Positions 47,412 through 59,399 of a stretch of DNA of 64,000 nt are shown here, in pieces. The DNA comes from Pieris napi. Its lineage: Eukaryota > Arthropoda > Insecta > Lepidoptera > Pieridae. The notes below the pieces were generated by a model. It saw only the letters and a list, made by a program, of their open reading frames with translations. It had not been told where the DNA came from and did no database searches. Positions within the stretch are counted from its first letter, which is position 1. Each line of letters begins with the position of its first letter. The stretch spans positions 3,481,662 through 3,545,661 of the forward strand of contig NC_062256.1 of NCBI RefSeq assembly GCF_905475465.1, read 5' to 3'. Position numbers and translations under genes: made by a program.

Positions 47412-47727
47412 TTAAGTGAAAGTACATTAAAAAAACGAATACAAAGAAAACGTGCAGGACAATGCCGTGTGAACCCAGTCTAACGCGTATTGGACTGTTT
47501 AACATTCAATATCGTTTAAAATTTCCACCCCAGTTCGACAGCCTATAACGTGATGTGCTAAGCCAAGTGATATACGCAATTCACTTTTTTCGATTTAACT
47601 TTGTTTGATATGGTAGGTATCACTAACTAAAATCAGTGCAAGCATCAGATAATATAAGCAATCCTATATTGGATATATATTACTTTAATTATAGGTAGAT
47701 TCGGTCCCCATCTGCGGACCAATGTAT

Positions 47728-47895
47728 TTTCTAAGTGCGCATTTAACATTCGCTCGTACGGTGAAGGAAAATATAGTCTCAAAAAGTCGAGGGCGTGTGT
47801 TATTTTCTGTTACCTATTAAAAAAAACAAATGATCACGAATCACACAGAAATCTCAGGCCCAGACCTAAAAGGTTGTAACGCTAGTGTTTCTTTA
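47728..47895 (+). mobile_element. SINE family B fragment
   Basis: Has 'gtgcgcatttaacattcgct', 'aaaagtcgagggcgtgtgt', 'tctcaggcccagacc' and 'aaaggttgtaacgc', as in the copy at 13795. The tRNA-like head is missing. Confidence 0.7.
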
Positions 47896-47985
47896 TATAA
47901 CAGCGATTTTTAAACAAGACAGTTATTAAGGAAAATGGGAAGAAAGAAAATAAATAAATAAAAAAAAAGTTTTTGTGTAACAATA

Positions 47986-47991
47986 TTTATT
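47986..47991 (-). terminator. polyadenylation signal of the zinc-finger gene
   Basis: The minus strand reads AATAAA about 36 bases after the TGA stop of exon 9 (48027). Confidence 0.5.
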
Positions 47992-48026
47992 ATATGACTT
48001 CAATTGCGTATATCTTTTCCCAACCA

Positions 48027-51000
48027 TCATCTTTGGGAGTGAATCTTGAGATGTTTCTTCAAATTCGACTTGTTTGAGAATATCTGAAAATTTAAAACCT
48101 AATTAACTGCTTCATCTTAAAAATGTATAATTTCTGAAAGGACGAAGTTCGAAAAGAATAATCCATTGGTCATAGTTAGAACTCACGTATCAATTCCAAA
48201 TATCAAAAGAAGGTTAGCTGATCCATCCCTGCTAGTACTTGACTCGATCTCCTCTAGCTCTTACTATAAAAGCATCATCACAAACTAACAATGGGCGTTA
48301 GAGGCTGACGCAATCGGGAGGCGAATAAGGCTCTGCTGTTACCGCATCACTTAGTGCGATTGTTGGTGACGCCTTGGAGTTTTAATTCACAAACATTCGC
48401 GCCACGTAAACAAATGCATTTCCCCAAGTAAAAAAAATACAGTCAAAATCTGTTATAACGACATCGAAAGGACTCAAATTTGGTCGTAAAAACCGATAGT
48501 CGAACAGCCGATGACGGTGTTATTAAGTCCCTATACTCTGATTTTTAATTCCGTAGAATTCTAACAGCTATAACTTTTTGACATGTCAGAGATGGCAAAC
48601 CTTTTTGGCCGGGCACATTTTTCAATTTCAATACGAGTCTGAACATCTGAGTCAATACATACATTTGATTAAGTGCGGGGCTCCACATTAAAAGCGGTTT
48701 AACGGCGAGTGATAATTACGTCCCTTTTCATCAGAAACAGTAAAAAAACGCACAAGTAAAGCAAACATTTTTTTTTAAAAGGTTTACTAAACATGGAATT
48801 AGTAGGCAGTGATGCCAGCTAAAAAGTAACAAAGTAATTAAAGTTAATTCGATATATTGTTCGTGATATTGAAATATTTGTTATTTTGTTTTAGGTCACT
48901 TGAGTAAGTAAAGTTTTTAGATTTACTTTTTTTGTAGGTAAAACGTAAAGAATACGTAGCCTTTTTTTATGCCCTCAAATAAGTCAAATTTGTCCCTTTT
49001 TCGGTGGAGAACTTTTTTAGTAGCAACACTTGTGAAATGTCAGACGGAAAAAAAAACAAGAGTATAATACAATATTGATGTGCCTCCGGAAAACATACAG
49101 CATTGTATAATGAAGAAGCAATGTATACTTAGCCATGAAGTGCGATACATACCGAGTGAAATAGTTCCGCTTAGATAGAATAGATGGCGCTGTAATCGCC
49201 TCAACTTCATACTTATCTTAACCAGCTAGGACGGTGTCATTTCCACAGTCATAGCGTTGTGTACTTTCGCCGCGTGCGGTCGAAACCGAAACAACTCAAT
49301 AACGACTTAAAACCTTATAGTCTTTCTTAGTGTTAATTATTAGTAAAACGCATTATTATACATCACAATTGCGTAATGGACTCACGATGCCGATAAGGCC
49401 GCCGCCGGGGCCGATCAGGCAAGTAGTCTAAAAAAGTGTCGAGCAAGGTCGCGAACAAGACAAAGAGGACTCCACGTGCACCAGCAGCGCGTCTGATAGC
49501 GACTCGGAGCGCGAGGGACCGCCACGAAAGAAAAGGAAACGAGTAGCACAGGTAACGGTCGATCCCATGATCGACGCGTAATATAATCAGGTGAGTTTCC
49601 TCACAAATTTTATAATGCATCAACGATATTATGTACCAAATGTCAACGCCAGTGCGTCCAATGACGAGGGTACCCACTGACCGACCAACTACTATAGCCA
49701 TTTTTTATTAATCCGTCGACCCGAAAATCGAAATCTCTGGGCTTGGTCACAAATATTGATCACAAATATTGATGATAAAAAGATTATTAAGAAAGCCGAT
49801 AAAAAAGAAAAAAATTACAAAATAAATATATAAAAATATAAAAATATAATAATATATTAAGCTTTTAATAAGCGTAATAACCCAACGGAATTAAAACCCG
49901 CGATTAAATCTTTTCACAAAAATAACCTATATTGTTGGTAATGAATCACCTTCTTACAAATTGCATGAACAAACCCTGCAAATTGTATGCGGAAAACGAG
50001 CGGAAGGTATAGAAACTAGGCGTAAAAGATTAATAAGTAAGATTTCGGACCAAAAGTATTCAAACTGCGCTTAGTAATATACCTCCTAGCGAGGAATTTT
50101 TATTTGACAAAAGTAAGCTCGCGTCCCTAATACAATCCCTCGGTGGGCCGCAATTCTGGTTATCTCCGCCGCAACCTTCAAGAGTAAGAGCTTTTTAAAC
50201 CTAGATACAAAGAATCGTAAGCGTCTACATCCAAATACAGACACCAGGCACAAAATGGAAAAAATAATTTTCGTAATACCCACCTAAAACAAGAAACGAC
50301 GTTTAACAGGAAAATCGATAGTCATAAACAACTTTAAAACAACAACTTTAAAATTACTATCCAACATAATTCAAGGATTCCGCATACCTCTGTACAAGAA
50401 ACCGCTTTGTTAATAAATAAATAAACACTTACAATATAAATAAAATAAATCGACTAGTAAGTCAATACGCAACCGAACCGTCACCTACGACATCGCAGAT
50501 AATCATAGAACTCCTGAAGCAAGGTATCCTACAAACAGTTCTCAACAAAACCCCCAGTTTTATATCCAAAATGGTTCTTCGCAGGAAAAGCAACGGCACG
50601 ATGCGTTCTGTTGTAGATTTGCGATAACTAAACCGATTCGTAAAGACAAAACATTTTCGGTTGATCACCCACGGCTTAGTCCCAGACTTTCTTCAACTAG
50701 GGGACTGGATGATAAATAGATTTATCACAAGCCTATTTCCATCTACCGGCAGCGAGATCACACCGACCTTTCTTAAGGCTCAGCTAAAAAGGGCAGTTAT
50801 ACGAAAACATGACTTGCCTTCCTTTTGGGCTAGCGTCAGTACCACACCTTTTCTCTGCAGTATCATGTTGGGTCGCGGAGACCTTACGTGCGAAGGGATG
50901 TCGAGTGCTAGTCTTCCTAGACGACTACCTTCTGGTCAACCAAGACCACTCCAAGTTAAATTCTCAGGCCGCGGAGGCCGTGAGACACTTGGAACACCCG

Positions 51001-54000
51001 CCAAGTTAGATTCTCAGGCCGCGGAGGCCGTGAAACACTTGGAACACCTAGGTTGGAAAATCAATTACCAAAAAATCCGTATTGGTACCAACCCAAAATT
51101 TTGAATACCTTGGAATTCGCTGGAATACTATGGTCAATGTGATGTCGCTACCCAAGGTAAAAATACAGCGCAAAAACCATAGTTATGCGTTGTATTCGCG
51201 AGTTACAAAGCTTTGCTAGGGCAAGTAAACTTCGCAAACTTTCAAACTAAACTCGTGCCCCGCGGGAGGCTTCACTGTCGCCAGGTACAGATCTTTCTGC
51301 GACAATTCAACAAGATCCGACCCCGTCGAGGTCAACTGCTGCCTCAGATTGTAGGGCAAGAACTGATGTGGTGGCTCGGAGCTACTCATCAGACGACGCC
51401 TATACACAAAGAACCTGCAACCCACTTCCTAGCGACGGACGCCTCGGATTGGGGTTGGGGGGGGGTTCACATCTAGACGGAAACCTTGTCTGGAAAATGG
51501 TCATACCAATAGAAAACGTGGCACTGCAACAAAAAGGACTTATATGCAGTGATAGCCGCAATAAAAATAAATGTAAAAATATTACAAAACACACACGTGT
51601 TAATACAATCGGACAAATGAAACTCTGATTGCATACATTCAAACAGAAGGTGGAACGAAATCGATAGGGTTACTTACACTAACCTTCAAACTATTGCACC
51701 TGACGGACAAATTCAACATAACTCTGTCGGTAAATTACCTACCAGGGTGATCATAGCAGACAGATTATAAAGGGGAAAAAAGGCTGCGTAGTGGCACCTT
51801 CCTCCTCTAGCATGGGTGTTTTCCCCTCCAAGTCTGTTACCCTGAGTTTTAGCACACCTAAACCGGGCGACGGGAACCTATCTGATAGTTGCTTCAGATT
51901 GGCCGCAAGGTTTCTGGCTGCAGGACCTGAAATCTAGGTCTCTAGATCACCCCCACGAAATTCAATACCTATCGCAGACACTCCTAGATACGACAATTGC
52001 ACTGTCTCCTCCACAAATACAAGCATTGACCCTAAAAGTTTGGGAAATTGGGGGTGGGGTGCCCAAATAATAGACTGGTCCACACTGGAAAAAGATTTAC
52101 TTTTGAAGAGTTGGTCACTCCACCTGTCCACTTATTTACCCGCAATCAAAAGAGGGCTGTCATGGTGTGACAACTCTCAAGTGAACCCAAAATCCCCTCA
52201 AACAGCCGATATTGCAAAAAAATTAATATCACTTTTTCTAAAAGAAAATTTATTAATTTATTTATTTAATTATAAGTAATCTTACAGCTAACATACATAA
52301 TATTACAAAACAAACACTTAGACAGTACAGAAAGCCAAAACAGGAATTTATCCTATCAACCATCCTTGTTCGCAAATCGGCAATTTTAACTTTTTGCGGT
52401 CCCCATGTAGAACAACAAACATTTTCAAATTTTATTATTAAACACATCCTCAGAGTATTAGGAGTAGCTAAACCAAAAGTCGTGAAATCATCCGTCACGT
52501 GGGACCCGCGAATAGTACTAGACTGGCTTTCTTCCAACCCTCCTAGGGACACTTTATTCGATACGGCTCGCAGAACAGCCACAGTATTGCATTTAGCATT
52601 GGGCCGCAGGGTTAACTTTATTAGAAATTACTGACGAGCAATTCGTGGATGATGGTGGTAACATTTATTTAACACCGGTATTCGAATCTAAGACAGACAC
52701 TCAAGACGCCAGTCAACATGGAAATTTTCTAAACACCACGATAAAACATATGCCCTATCACTTTAGTGAGACTTCAGTTAGTCCTGACGACTCATTGGTC
52801 TAGTGGTTGGTGCCCCTGACTGCGAATCCATGGGTCCCAGGTTCGATTCCCGGCTGGGACGGGCATTGATGTGATGGGCATTTGGCGTTGTGCTTGGGTC
52901 TTGGGTGTTTAAATATGTGATTATGTGTCTATCTTTCTATAATATGTATGTGTGTCCGTTGCCTAGTGCCCATGACACAGGCTTCGCCAGCTTAGCATGG
53001 GACTGGGTCAGTTGGTGTGGACTGTCTTTAAAAAAAAAAAAAAAAAAAAAAATATTGCTTTGAGTAACAGGTACAACAAGATCTCAAGTAAAAAATCTAA
53101 ACAATATTTTTTTATCCATCAACAGCAAAATAATTAGGTCGAAAATCAACCAATAGATGAAATTTTTTATTACACGGGGTAATTGGAAATCTTCACACTT
53201 TAATCATTACTGCCGCGCTATAGACTCTCGTAGAGAAAACTCATCACTCTTTCTTTAATACATTTGCACCATCGTAATTATAGAAATACCTTGTTGTTAT
53301 GATAGGAAGTTTATATTATTATGTTAATTGTACATCTAAATCAGATGAGTATATAGTTACTAGTAACTGTAGTTATATTTAGACCGTAACTAAGAATAAT
53401 AATTGCTAAATACTTATGCTTTGATTAAGAATAATGGCAAGTAAATAAAATAGTTATATAAACAATAACGGCTTTAGCTAAAGCCCGGACCTTAATTCTT
53501 CATAATCATCATAGCGTTGTGTTTTATATTGTACTATATACATCCACCAGCAGATAACAAACACGTCTTCATTATACAATGCTGTATGTTTTCCGGAGGC
53601 ACATCAATATGACGGTTTTACATAACAATAAAACCGATATTATGTGCCGAGAAGGAAAACATACAGCATTGTAGGAAGCTCTTCCTGGTGAAGACTCTAT
53701 GACTGTGGAAATGACACCGTCCTAGCTGGTTAAGATAAGTATGAAGTTGAGGCGATTACAGCGCCATCTATTCTATCTAAGCGGAACTATTTCACTCGGT
53801 ATGTATCGCACTTCATGGCTAAGTATACATTGCTTCTTCATTATACAATGCTGTATGTTTTCCTTCTCGGCACATAATATCGGTTTTATTGTTATGTAAA
53901 ACCGTCATATAATTCAGCCGCGACCTTTGATTTTAGTCAATAAAACCGGTATGTTGTTCTAAACGATGTCGTCGTAATCAGTTTTGACTGTAGTTTCAAA

Positions 54001-57000
54001 AATCAATAGTTGCATCGGACGCTTGGTCCAAATTATGAAACAATAAAAAATATTTAAATAGAATTACCTTATCGCATATAAAACATTTACTTGTGGATAA
54101 ATGTGTGCTTCGCCTATGCGACGACAAAGACACAGCTGACGTGAATAATTTCATACAGTCTGCGCACGAGTACCTAAAAAAGCGCATAAGACATATATTT
54201 CTGTCTCTTTCCTAAGGAGTCTCCAGATTTAAGAAACATTGATGTATAGGGAACAATTTTACAATTATTTTGCATCAATTTTATTCAATTGAAATACGAT
54301 TTCATAAAAGTTGAATTATAAATGCAGCTAGGTGAGGGGTACCGGGTTCGATTCCCGGTTCGAGGGCAAGTTTTAATTTAATTTAAAATTTGTTCTCGGC
54401 CTTTGGGAGGGTTGTGCGGTACCGGGCGAGTGCCTAAACCGTACATGGAGGAAACGGTCGCATTTCTAAAGACAAGCACGAATTATAAAAAATCCTATAC
54501 TTGACGCTGGCTAATGCACAAATCGTGCCAGAGCCATTAAAAAAAAAACAAATACATTTTTTCAATTTCGACATTTATACTGTAAGAACACCTCCACTAC
54601 GAAACCACAATAGTTGCTGTGCGTTTATGTGGTGTCGAAACAGGAGCGAAATTCCATAATCTGACGTACAAAACTGACTATGATGTTGTCTCTTTCTACC
54701 GTGATTTCGCCGCCGCCCGTTGGCCGCCATTTTGAAGCGGTTTCGCGTGTGGACGCACGCGTCTGTAGCATTCGATTATTTATAAGAACGAAACAAGAAA
54801 GATGGACTTGAAATTTACTGAAAAACTTATACAAGCACTCATAAATATACCAGTTTTGTTAAATACGTTTTGAGGCTACAGGTCATAAGAAACTAATGTT
54901 TCGCCGCCCAATCAATCAATACCAGAAGGCTCGCGAGTGCGTTGCCGGCCTTGAAATAATCGGTACGCTCTTTTCTTGAAGGACCCTAAATCGAATTCGA
55001 ATCTACCTACCTACCTATGTGCCCCCTGCCCCCTTGACAATCAACCACCGAAGCTCTTGTTCGAGGGTACTTTTCTCACTTACATTTTCTCATCAACATG
55101 CTTGGACGTCGTTGCAAAGTGCCTCTTCAAACTTTTCTCAGATTTAAAGCTCTTATTACACTCCACACAGTAGAACATCTTCTCATCAGAATGCACCACT
55201 TTGTGCGACTTCAAATTGGAGTTAGTCGAGAAAGATTTATCGCATTTTGTGCATTTGAAGGGCTTCACACCTGTATGCATCCTAAAAATTATAATACTTA
55301 GAAATATATATATATCTAATATATAAAATTCTCGTGTCGCGGTGTTTGTAGTTAAACTCCTCCGAAACGGCTTGACCGATTCTCATGAAATTTTGTGTGC
55401 ATATTGGGTATGTCTGAGAATCGGACAACATTTTTTTTTCATCCCCCTAAATGTTAAGGGTAGTCCACCCCTATTTTTTTTTAATTTTTAGATAATTTTT
55501 TATGATACAGCATTAAAAAATACATACAACCCCTAATTTTCACCCCTCTACGATCAACCCCTATTTTTTATTATAAATGATATACATGGCAAAACGACGT
55601 TTGCCCGGTCAGCTAGTATATATATATATTATAGTAGTACGACTCTCATCTTTAGGTCGTAGGTTCGATCTCTGGCTGTTCAGCAATGGACTTTCTATGT
55701 GCGCATTTATCATTCGTTCAAACGGTAAAGGAAAACATCGTGAGGAAACCTATACAAGACGACAGTGTGTGTCAGACACAGAAGGATTTTTTTCTAATGA
55801 TTTTCACCAATTGTGGTCAGCGAGAATTCAAACTACATCTGATGAAGTTTGAAAAGCTATTTGAAATTTTTTTTAAATGATTTTAGACAATAGAAACTTT
55901 GCAACTGTTGCTTGCACAGCAGACGCCACTGGACCAACACTGCTCCTTTATATCCTTTAAACTATAATATTTTTCTAAGGACACGTGCAGAACACGCCTG
56001 ATGTTACTTGACGCCGCCCCGAACAAGGCTCACAAGTTCCCAGCCTTTTAGAATATTCAGAATTGGTACTCGGAATCTGAAATACTTCGGCTAATGGTGC
56101 TGCGATAATAGCTGAACGAGTAGAGTACGAACCTCAAATGAATGATAAGATGCTGTTTCGTTCCAAAACACTTGGCGCACTCGTCGCAAATATATTTTTC
56201 TTTCCGTGAATGTATTTTCTTGTGAATATCCAGAGCGTATTGATTGCTGAAACAAAATTTACTTATTTTTAGCCTTAAATAGAATTTTCATTATGGACGG
56301 GTAACACAAATAGAATACAGTGTACCGTCTCCTTAAGAAAGACTGTAAGTATGTTTATAAGCAAATTAGGCTAGACTTTAGTTTAGTAAATTAGGCAAAA
56401 TCGTACAGTCCAAAATTTTCTAAATCATAAAAACAAAACTTATGTGGGTAGTTGAAGCGATCGCTTTTCATAGAAATGTAAGGGTAGTTGCAAAATTTGA
56501 AAATCTATTTCTGGATTTACAACTCCCGCTGCGATACGGATACGTAGAACGCTATCGTCCAAATGCGATTTGATTACGAGCTGTGACTGAACCCTTCCTT
56601 TGAACAGCAAGGTTTTAATAAGGCAACATAACAGACACATTATAAAAACTTATTTATGATTACATTATGTCCTAAATAAAAATAGAAATATTATTACATT
56701 TATCCCTGACAAAATAATGATTTTAAATGCCACTTGAAAGTAATATTAACATTGAAATAGTTTTATACAAAGCAGCCAATCCTAGCATAGCTTGGTTGTA
56801 TCAACGGGCCTTTTAGTATAGTCATGTTTATGCCATGTTAATAGTAGGCAATGCCTTAAAATGGATGAATGAAATGAACATACCCAAAAGTTCTCCTGCA
56901 TTTAGCCACTTGTAACTTTATGTAATGAATTTACTAAAAAATATCACTCACTCGAATATCTTCTGGCACTGATCACACTTTGTTAGACTAGGCTCACTCC

Positions 57001-59097
57001 CACAGTGGAATCGGTGACCCACAGCATGGGCCCACCGCTTAAAACTCACTCCACACAGTACACACTTAAACCGCCTCTTATGAGATAATTTGTGTTGGGA
57101 CAGCACCAAGTGAGATTTGAAATGCAAGTGACATATGGGACAAATGTGTATCGCTGTGTCCTAGAAGCATTACACAACATGTAATATCTGCACTGTATAA
57201 CTTACAATAGTTTAGACCACAATGTTCAGTTCTTGTAGCTCTTTGGTCATTGTGATTGCTTGGTTTAAAAACTCTAAATAACTATTAATATAGGAAATTA
57301 GTACCAATGCAGAAGAAAAAAAAAGTGTGTGTGAACAAAGTACAGAAGTGAAACAATCTTTAAGTGTTGTTCATATTTATACAAATCTAAAAGTTTAGAT
57401 TTCCGATACTTAGAGGGACGGAAAAAGGAAGATATGTTAGGAATATAATTAATTTAATTGTCATTCAAATATTAAGTGTCGAATAATAAATAATAAATAA
57501 TTTACTGAACTTTGATAAAAAAATGTGACAGTAATTTTTTTTCCAACGCCGATAAAGAAGTTTGACTTCAAAATGCAACATGGCGCGTAACCGAAAAACG
57601 TGACGATTTGCTACAAAATTTCTCCCATAGTTAGATAAAGAAGTTTCACTTCAATAAACAAATAATTTAATTTTAAAATAATTTACTTTTATGCAACTAC
57701 AGGGTTGGCCTAGTGGCTAAAGTAACTTTCGAACCAGTGCATTAAAATCCCGGTGGCTGTAAGACCTATATATGGTATACATGGTTGTGGTCCCGCCTTT
57801 GTTTAAATTTATTTGATTCCAGATTTGAGATTAAGAAATGAAGCAATATTGTTTATATGTAAAAATAAAATGTATGACTCACATTATCATGTCTCAAATT
57901 ATGATCCTTGTATGCTTCATGTGACACAAAACCAATTCCACATTTTTCACATTTATACAACATGTTTTTAAATTTGACTGATTTCTTTTTGAATAATATT
58001 TCATTTTTTTGGTCATCATGCGATAGGTATGTTACTTCAAAGTTCATGTTGTATGCATTAGTTTCACTAAAATAACAAAAAAACAATAATTTTACTTTCC
58101 AACTTAAAGCCATTATTGTTTAGGTGGAAGAATGTCAAATAAAACAATGACATTTTATTTGGAATTGATCAAATGGTGCACTATGAATAAGACCTTATGT
58201 ATATAATTTGTACAAAAATATTTTTGAAGCTAAGTCATTTTTACAGTAATATATATTGGTCAATATCGTGAGCTAAAAAGCTAGTATGTATTTGATAAAA
58301 GCAATCAATACACTAAAAATTACCAAAATAATAAGTACTGTACACTACACACTAGTAAGAGTTTAAAAAAAATTGACTAGATGGAAATTTTATTATAATA
58401 CATACTCTATACTTGTAAAATTTTACTAATATAATGATGATGTAGAATGCTTACCTTATATTCTCACCAACATTTTCTTCTGAATAGTCTAAATCATCAA
58501 TTCCAATATTATTAACATCATTTTCGTAAGTTTCTTCTTTAATGTATATTTCTCTGATTGTAGGTGGGATATTAATCGAATCCAATTTCTGAATATTCTG
58601 AAAACAGTATTGTTTACATATTAAATGTTTATATAGTGGAAAGTAGTAAAGTATATAATATTTCATGTGTGTTACCTATTAAGTTAAACTGCCATTCAAG
58701 GGTGACAAATGATATGTTATAAGTAAAATGCTTTACCTACCAATTCTTGATCCTTATATCTCCCTCTGTCTTTGGGATGCAGCAAAAGCAATATAAACCT
58801 TTCCATCTTCAAAAGAGTCTGACAACACCATTCACATAAAAATATATTGTTCTCCTGAAATTAAAATAATATTGATAATAAATAATTGATTTATTTATAA
58901 AAAAAATTGGGAATATTATAAACAAAATCTGTTTATGTACCAACTATTCTCGTTTGAGGAGTGAGCTCGTAGCAGTGAAAGCAATGAAGTAAAATTACCT
59001 GAATACCAAAATTTTCTAAAAATTTCATCCATTTTAAATCCAGTGGTGAACCCAATCTTTGTAAACATATATTACAAGACTGATCTTCTTTATCCAT
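48027..59097 (-). CDS. ZAD-C2H2 zinc-finger protein, 9 exons
   Basis: Exons: 58999-59097, 58741-58854, 58455-58597, 57883-58066, 56952-57160, 56133-56246, 55084-55281, 54068-54173, 48027-48083. Phases agree, giving 407 residues. The N-terminus is a ZAD: CNICLQ (8-13) and the pair CEWC, the four-Cys zinc module used for dimerisation by insect zinc-finger proteins. After an acidic linker (NIGIDDLDYSEENVGE) come nine C2H2 units: CEKCGIGF, CPICHLHF, CVLCGVSF, CDQCQKIF, CDECAKCF, CTKCDKSF, CVECNKSF, CADCMKLF and CFICDKIF. HLRMHTGVKPF is a classic linker. Fingers 4 and 9 are split by introns. The last 18 codons, which complete finger 9, are separated by a ~6-kb intron packed with transposons. It is probably a nuclear DNA-binding regulator; its targets are unknown. 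Confidence 0.87.
50560..51560 (+). pseudogene. DIRS reverse transcriptase / RNase H remnant
   Basis: Spread over at least three frames: SNGTMRSVVDLR (50590), ITHGLVPDFLQLGDW (50661), TCLPFGLASVPHLF (50809) through LVFLDDYLLV with the RT Asp pair, then a SLPKVKIQ block and FLATDASDWGWGGVH (from 51427), the RNase H start. A direct duplication of about 50 bp (around 50954-51050) interrupts the RT. It is not functional. Confidence 0.7.
52280..52760 (+). pseudogene. DIRS tyrosine recombinase remnant
   Basis: Plus-strand frames give SAILTFCGPHVEQQ, KHILRVLG, WDPRIVLDWLS, TATVLHLALGRRV and, after a shift, LLEITDEQFVDDGGNIYL and PVFESKTDTQ. Order and motifs match the recombinase of DIRS elements, including the catalytic Arg in GRRV. 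The C-terminal Tyr region is not seen in frame. Confidence 0.6.
52793..53052 (+). mobile_element. tRNA-derived SINE, family C, full copy
   Basis: The head has 'ggtctagtggttggtgccc' and a B box 'caggttcgattcccggc', so it resembles a tRNA. The body has 'gcatttggcgttgtgcttgg', and it ends in a long poly(A). It inserted into the DIRS element. A headless relative lies at 22026-22212. Confidence 0.82.
54324..54549 (+). mobile_element. SINE family A, second copy
   Basis: Matches 14390-14636 from 'gcagctaggtgaggggtacc' to the tail 'ggctaatgcacaaatcgtgc' plus poly(A). The first ~30 bp of the head are missing. It lies in the intron between zinc-finger exons 7 and 8. Confidence 0.85.
54924..54999 (-). 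mobile_element. non-LTR 3' fragment
   Basis: A short member of the non-LTR tail family ('ccagaaggctcgcgagtgcg', 'cttgaaggaccctaaatcga'). It is close to the 3' side of zinc-finger exon 7. Confidence 0.5.
55315..55616 (+). mobile_element. Helitron-like element, second copy
   Basis: Starts TCTAATATATAAAATTCTCG after an A and ends CTAG before a T, with the GGCAAA/TTTGCC hairpin just before the end. It is nearly identical to the copy at 43293-43592 but on the opposite strand. It ends the intron just 5' of zinc-finger exon 7 (minus strand). Confidence 0.82.
55632..55940 (+). mobile_element. SINE family B, diverged copy
   Basis: Has the B box relic 'cgtaggttcgatctctggct', 'gtgcgcatttatcattcg', 'gtgtgtcagacacagaagga' and a long diverged 3' part. 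It lies in the intron between zinc-finger exons 6 and 7. Confidence 0.65.
57325..57655. repeat. dispersed AT-rich element, copy 4
   Basis: The left part matches 42515-42700 ('cttagagggacggaaaaagg', 'aggaatataattaatttaat'). The right part matches the tandem unit at 38612 ('ggcgcgtaaccgaaaaacgt', 'gatttgctacaaaatttctc'). Confidence 0.55.
57702..57790 (+). mobile_element. degenerate SINE family B head
   Basis: 'agggttggcctagtggctaa' marks the A-box side of a family B head; the B box is eroded. It is not a tRNA gene. Confidence 0.45.
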
Positions 59098-59163
59098 CTT
59101 AAAATAAATAAGATATATCTGTATAGTTTAAATACGCCTTGATAATAGGAAAATGAAAATAAT

Positions 59164-59198
<35 letters not shown>

Positions 59199-59399
59199 CC
59201 TTTATGGCTCTGGCACGGTTTGTGCATTAGCCAGTGTCAAGTAGGTATAAGATTTTTATAAGTCGCTGTTTTAATTATTTACAGTTTATGAATAATAAAA
59301 AACGAAGGAAACTTATCGCGACATAACGTAGATGATTGAAAACGCATTAAATTTACAACAAAATCAGAATAGTTACATAAGGGGAAAAATTAATCAAAA

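Larger units (their letters stand above)
44977..47483. mobile_element. TAA-flanked DNA transposon with THAP gene, invaded by a second element
   Basis: Terminal inverted repeats of about 33 bp begin GACTGGGTTCACACGGC (left from 44980, right ending 47480). Both sides are flanked by TAA, a 3-bp target duplication typical of the PIF/Harbinger superfamily. Subterminal inverted repeats with 'tttgagtattaagccagaaa' lie near 45122 and 46375. It carries a two-exon THAP-domain gene (45275-46132) and has been entered by a separate Harbinger remnant at 46540-47411. The autonomous relative is not identified; P-type elements also use THAP domains but make 8-bp duplications. Confidence 0.82.
49074..53908 (+). 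mobile_element. DIRS-type tyrosine-recombinase retrotransposon, decayed
   Basis: About 4.8 kb. The left end (49098-49253) is repeated inverted at about 53700-53860. The segment 53562-53660 is an internal complementary region: its first half is the reverse complement of the left outer end and its second half that of the right outer end (53857-53908). This arrangement is specific to DIRS elements. Broken plus-strand frames encode DIRS-like RT (SVVDLR, LQLGDWM, LPFGLASVP, VLVFLDDYLL), RNase H (ATDASDWGWGG) and a tyrosine recombinase core (LALGRRV, then ITDEQFVDDGGNIYL and FESKTD). Many stops and shifts show it is inactive. A SINE is inserted at 52793. Confidence 0.8.
48440..53990. mobile_element. 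pogo-like DNA element split by a DIRS insertion
   Basis: The ends are inverted repeats CAGTCAAAAyTG followed by an ACGACATCG block (left from 48440, right ending 53990), each flanked by TA. Starting with CAGT and a TA duplication fits the pogo branch of Tc1/mariner. About 630 bp of left and 80 bp of right sequence remain around the DIRS element; no transposase frame is visible. It lies in the last intron of the zinc-finger gene. Confidence 0.6.

Noticed and set aside
49363..49701. Minus-strand open frame near the left DIRS end
   Set aside because: It is antisense to the GC-rich gag-like region of the DIRS element and has no recognisable domain.
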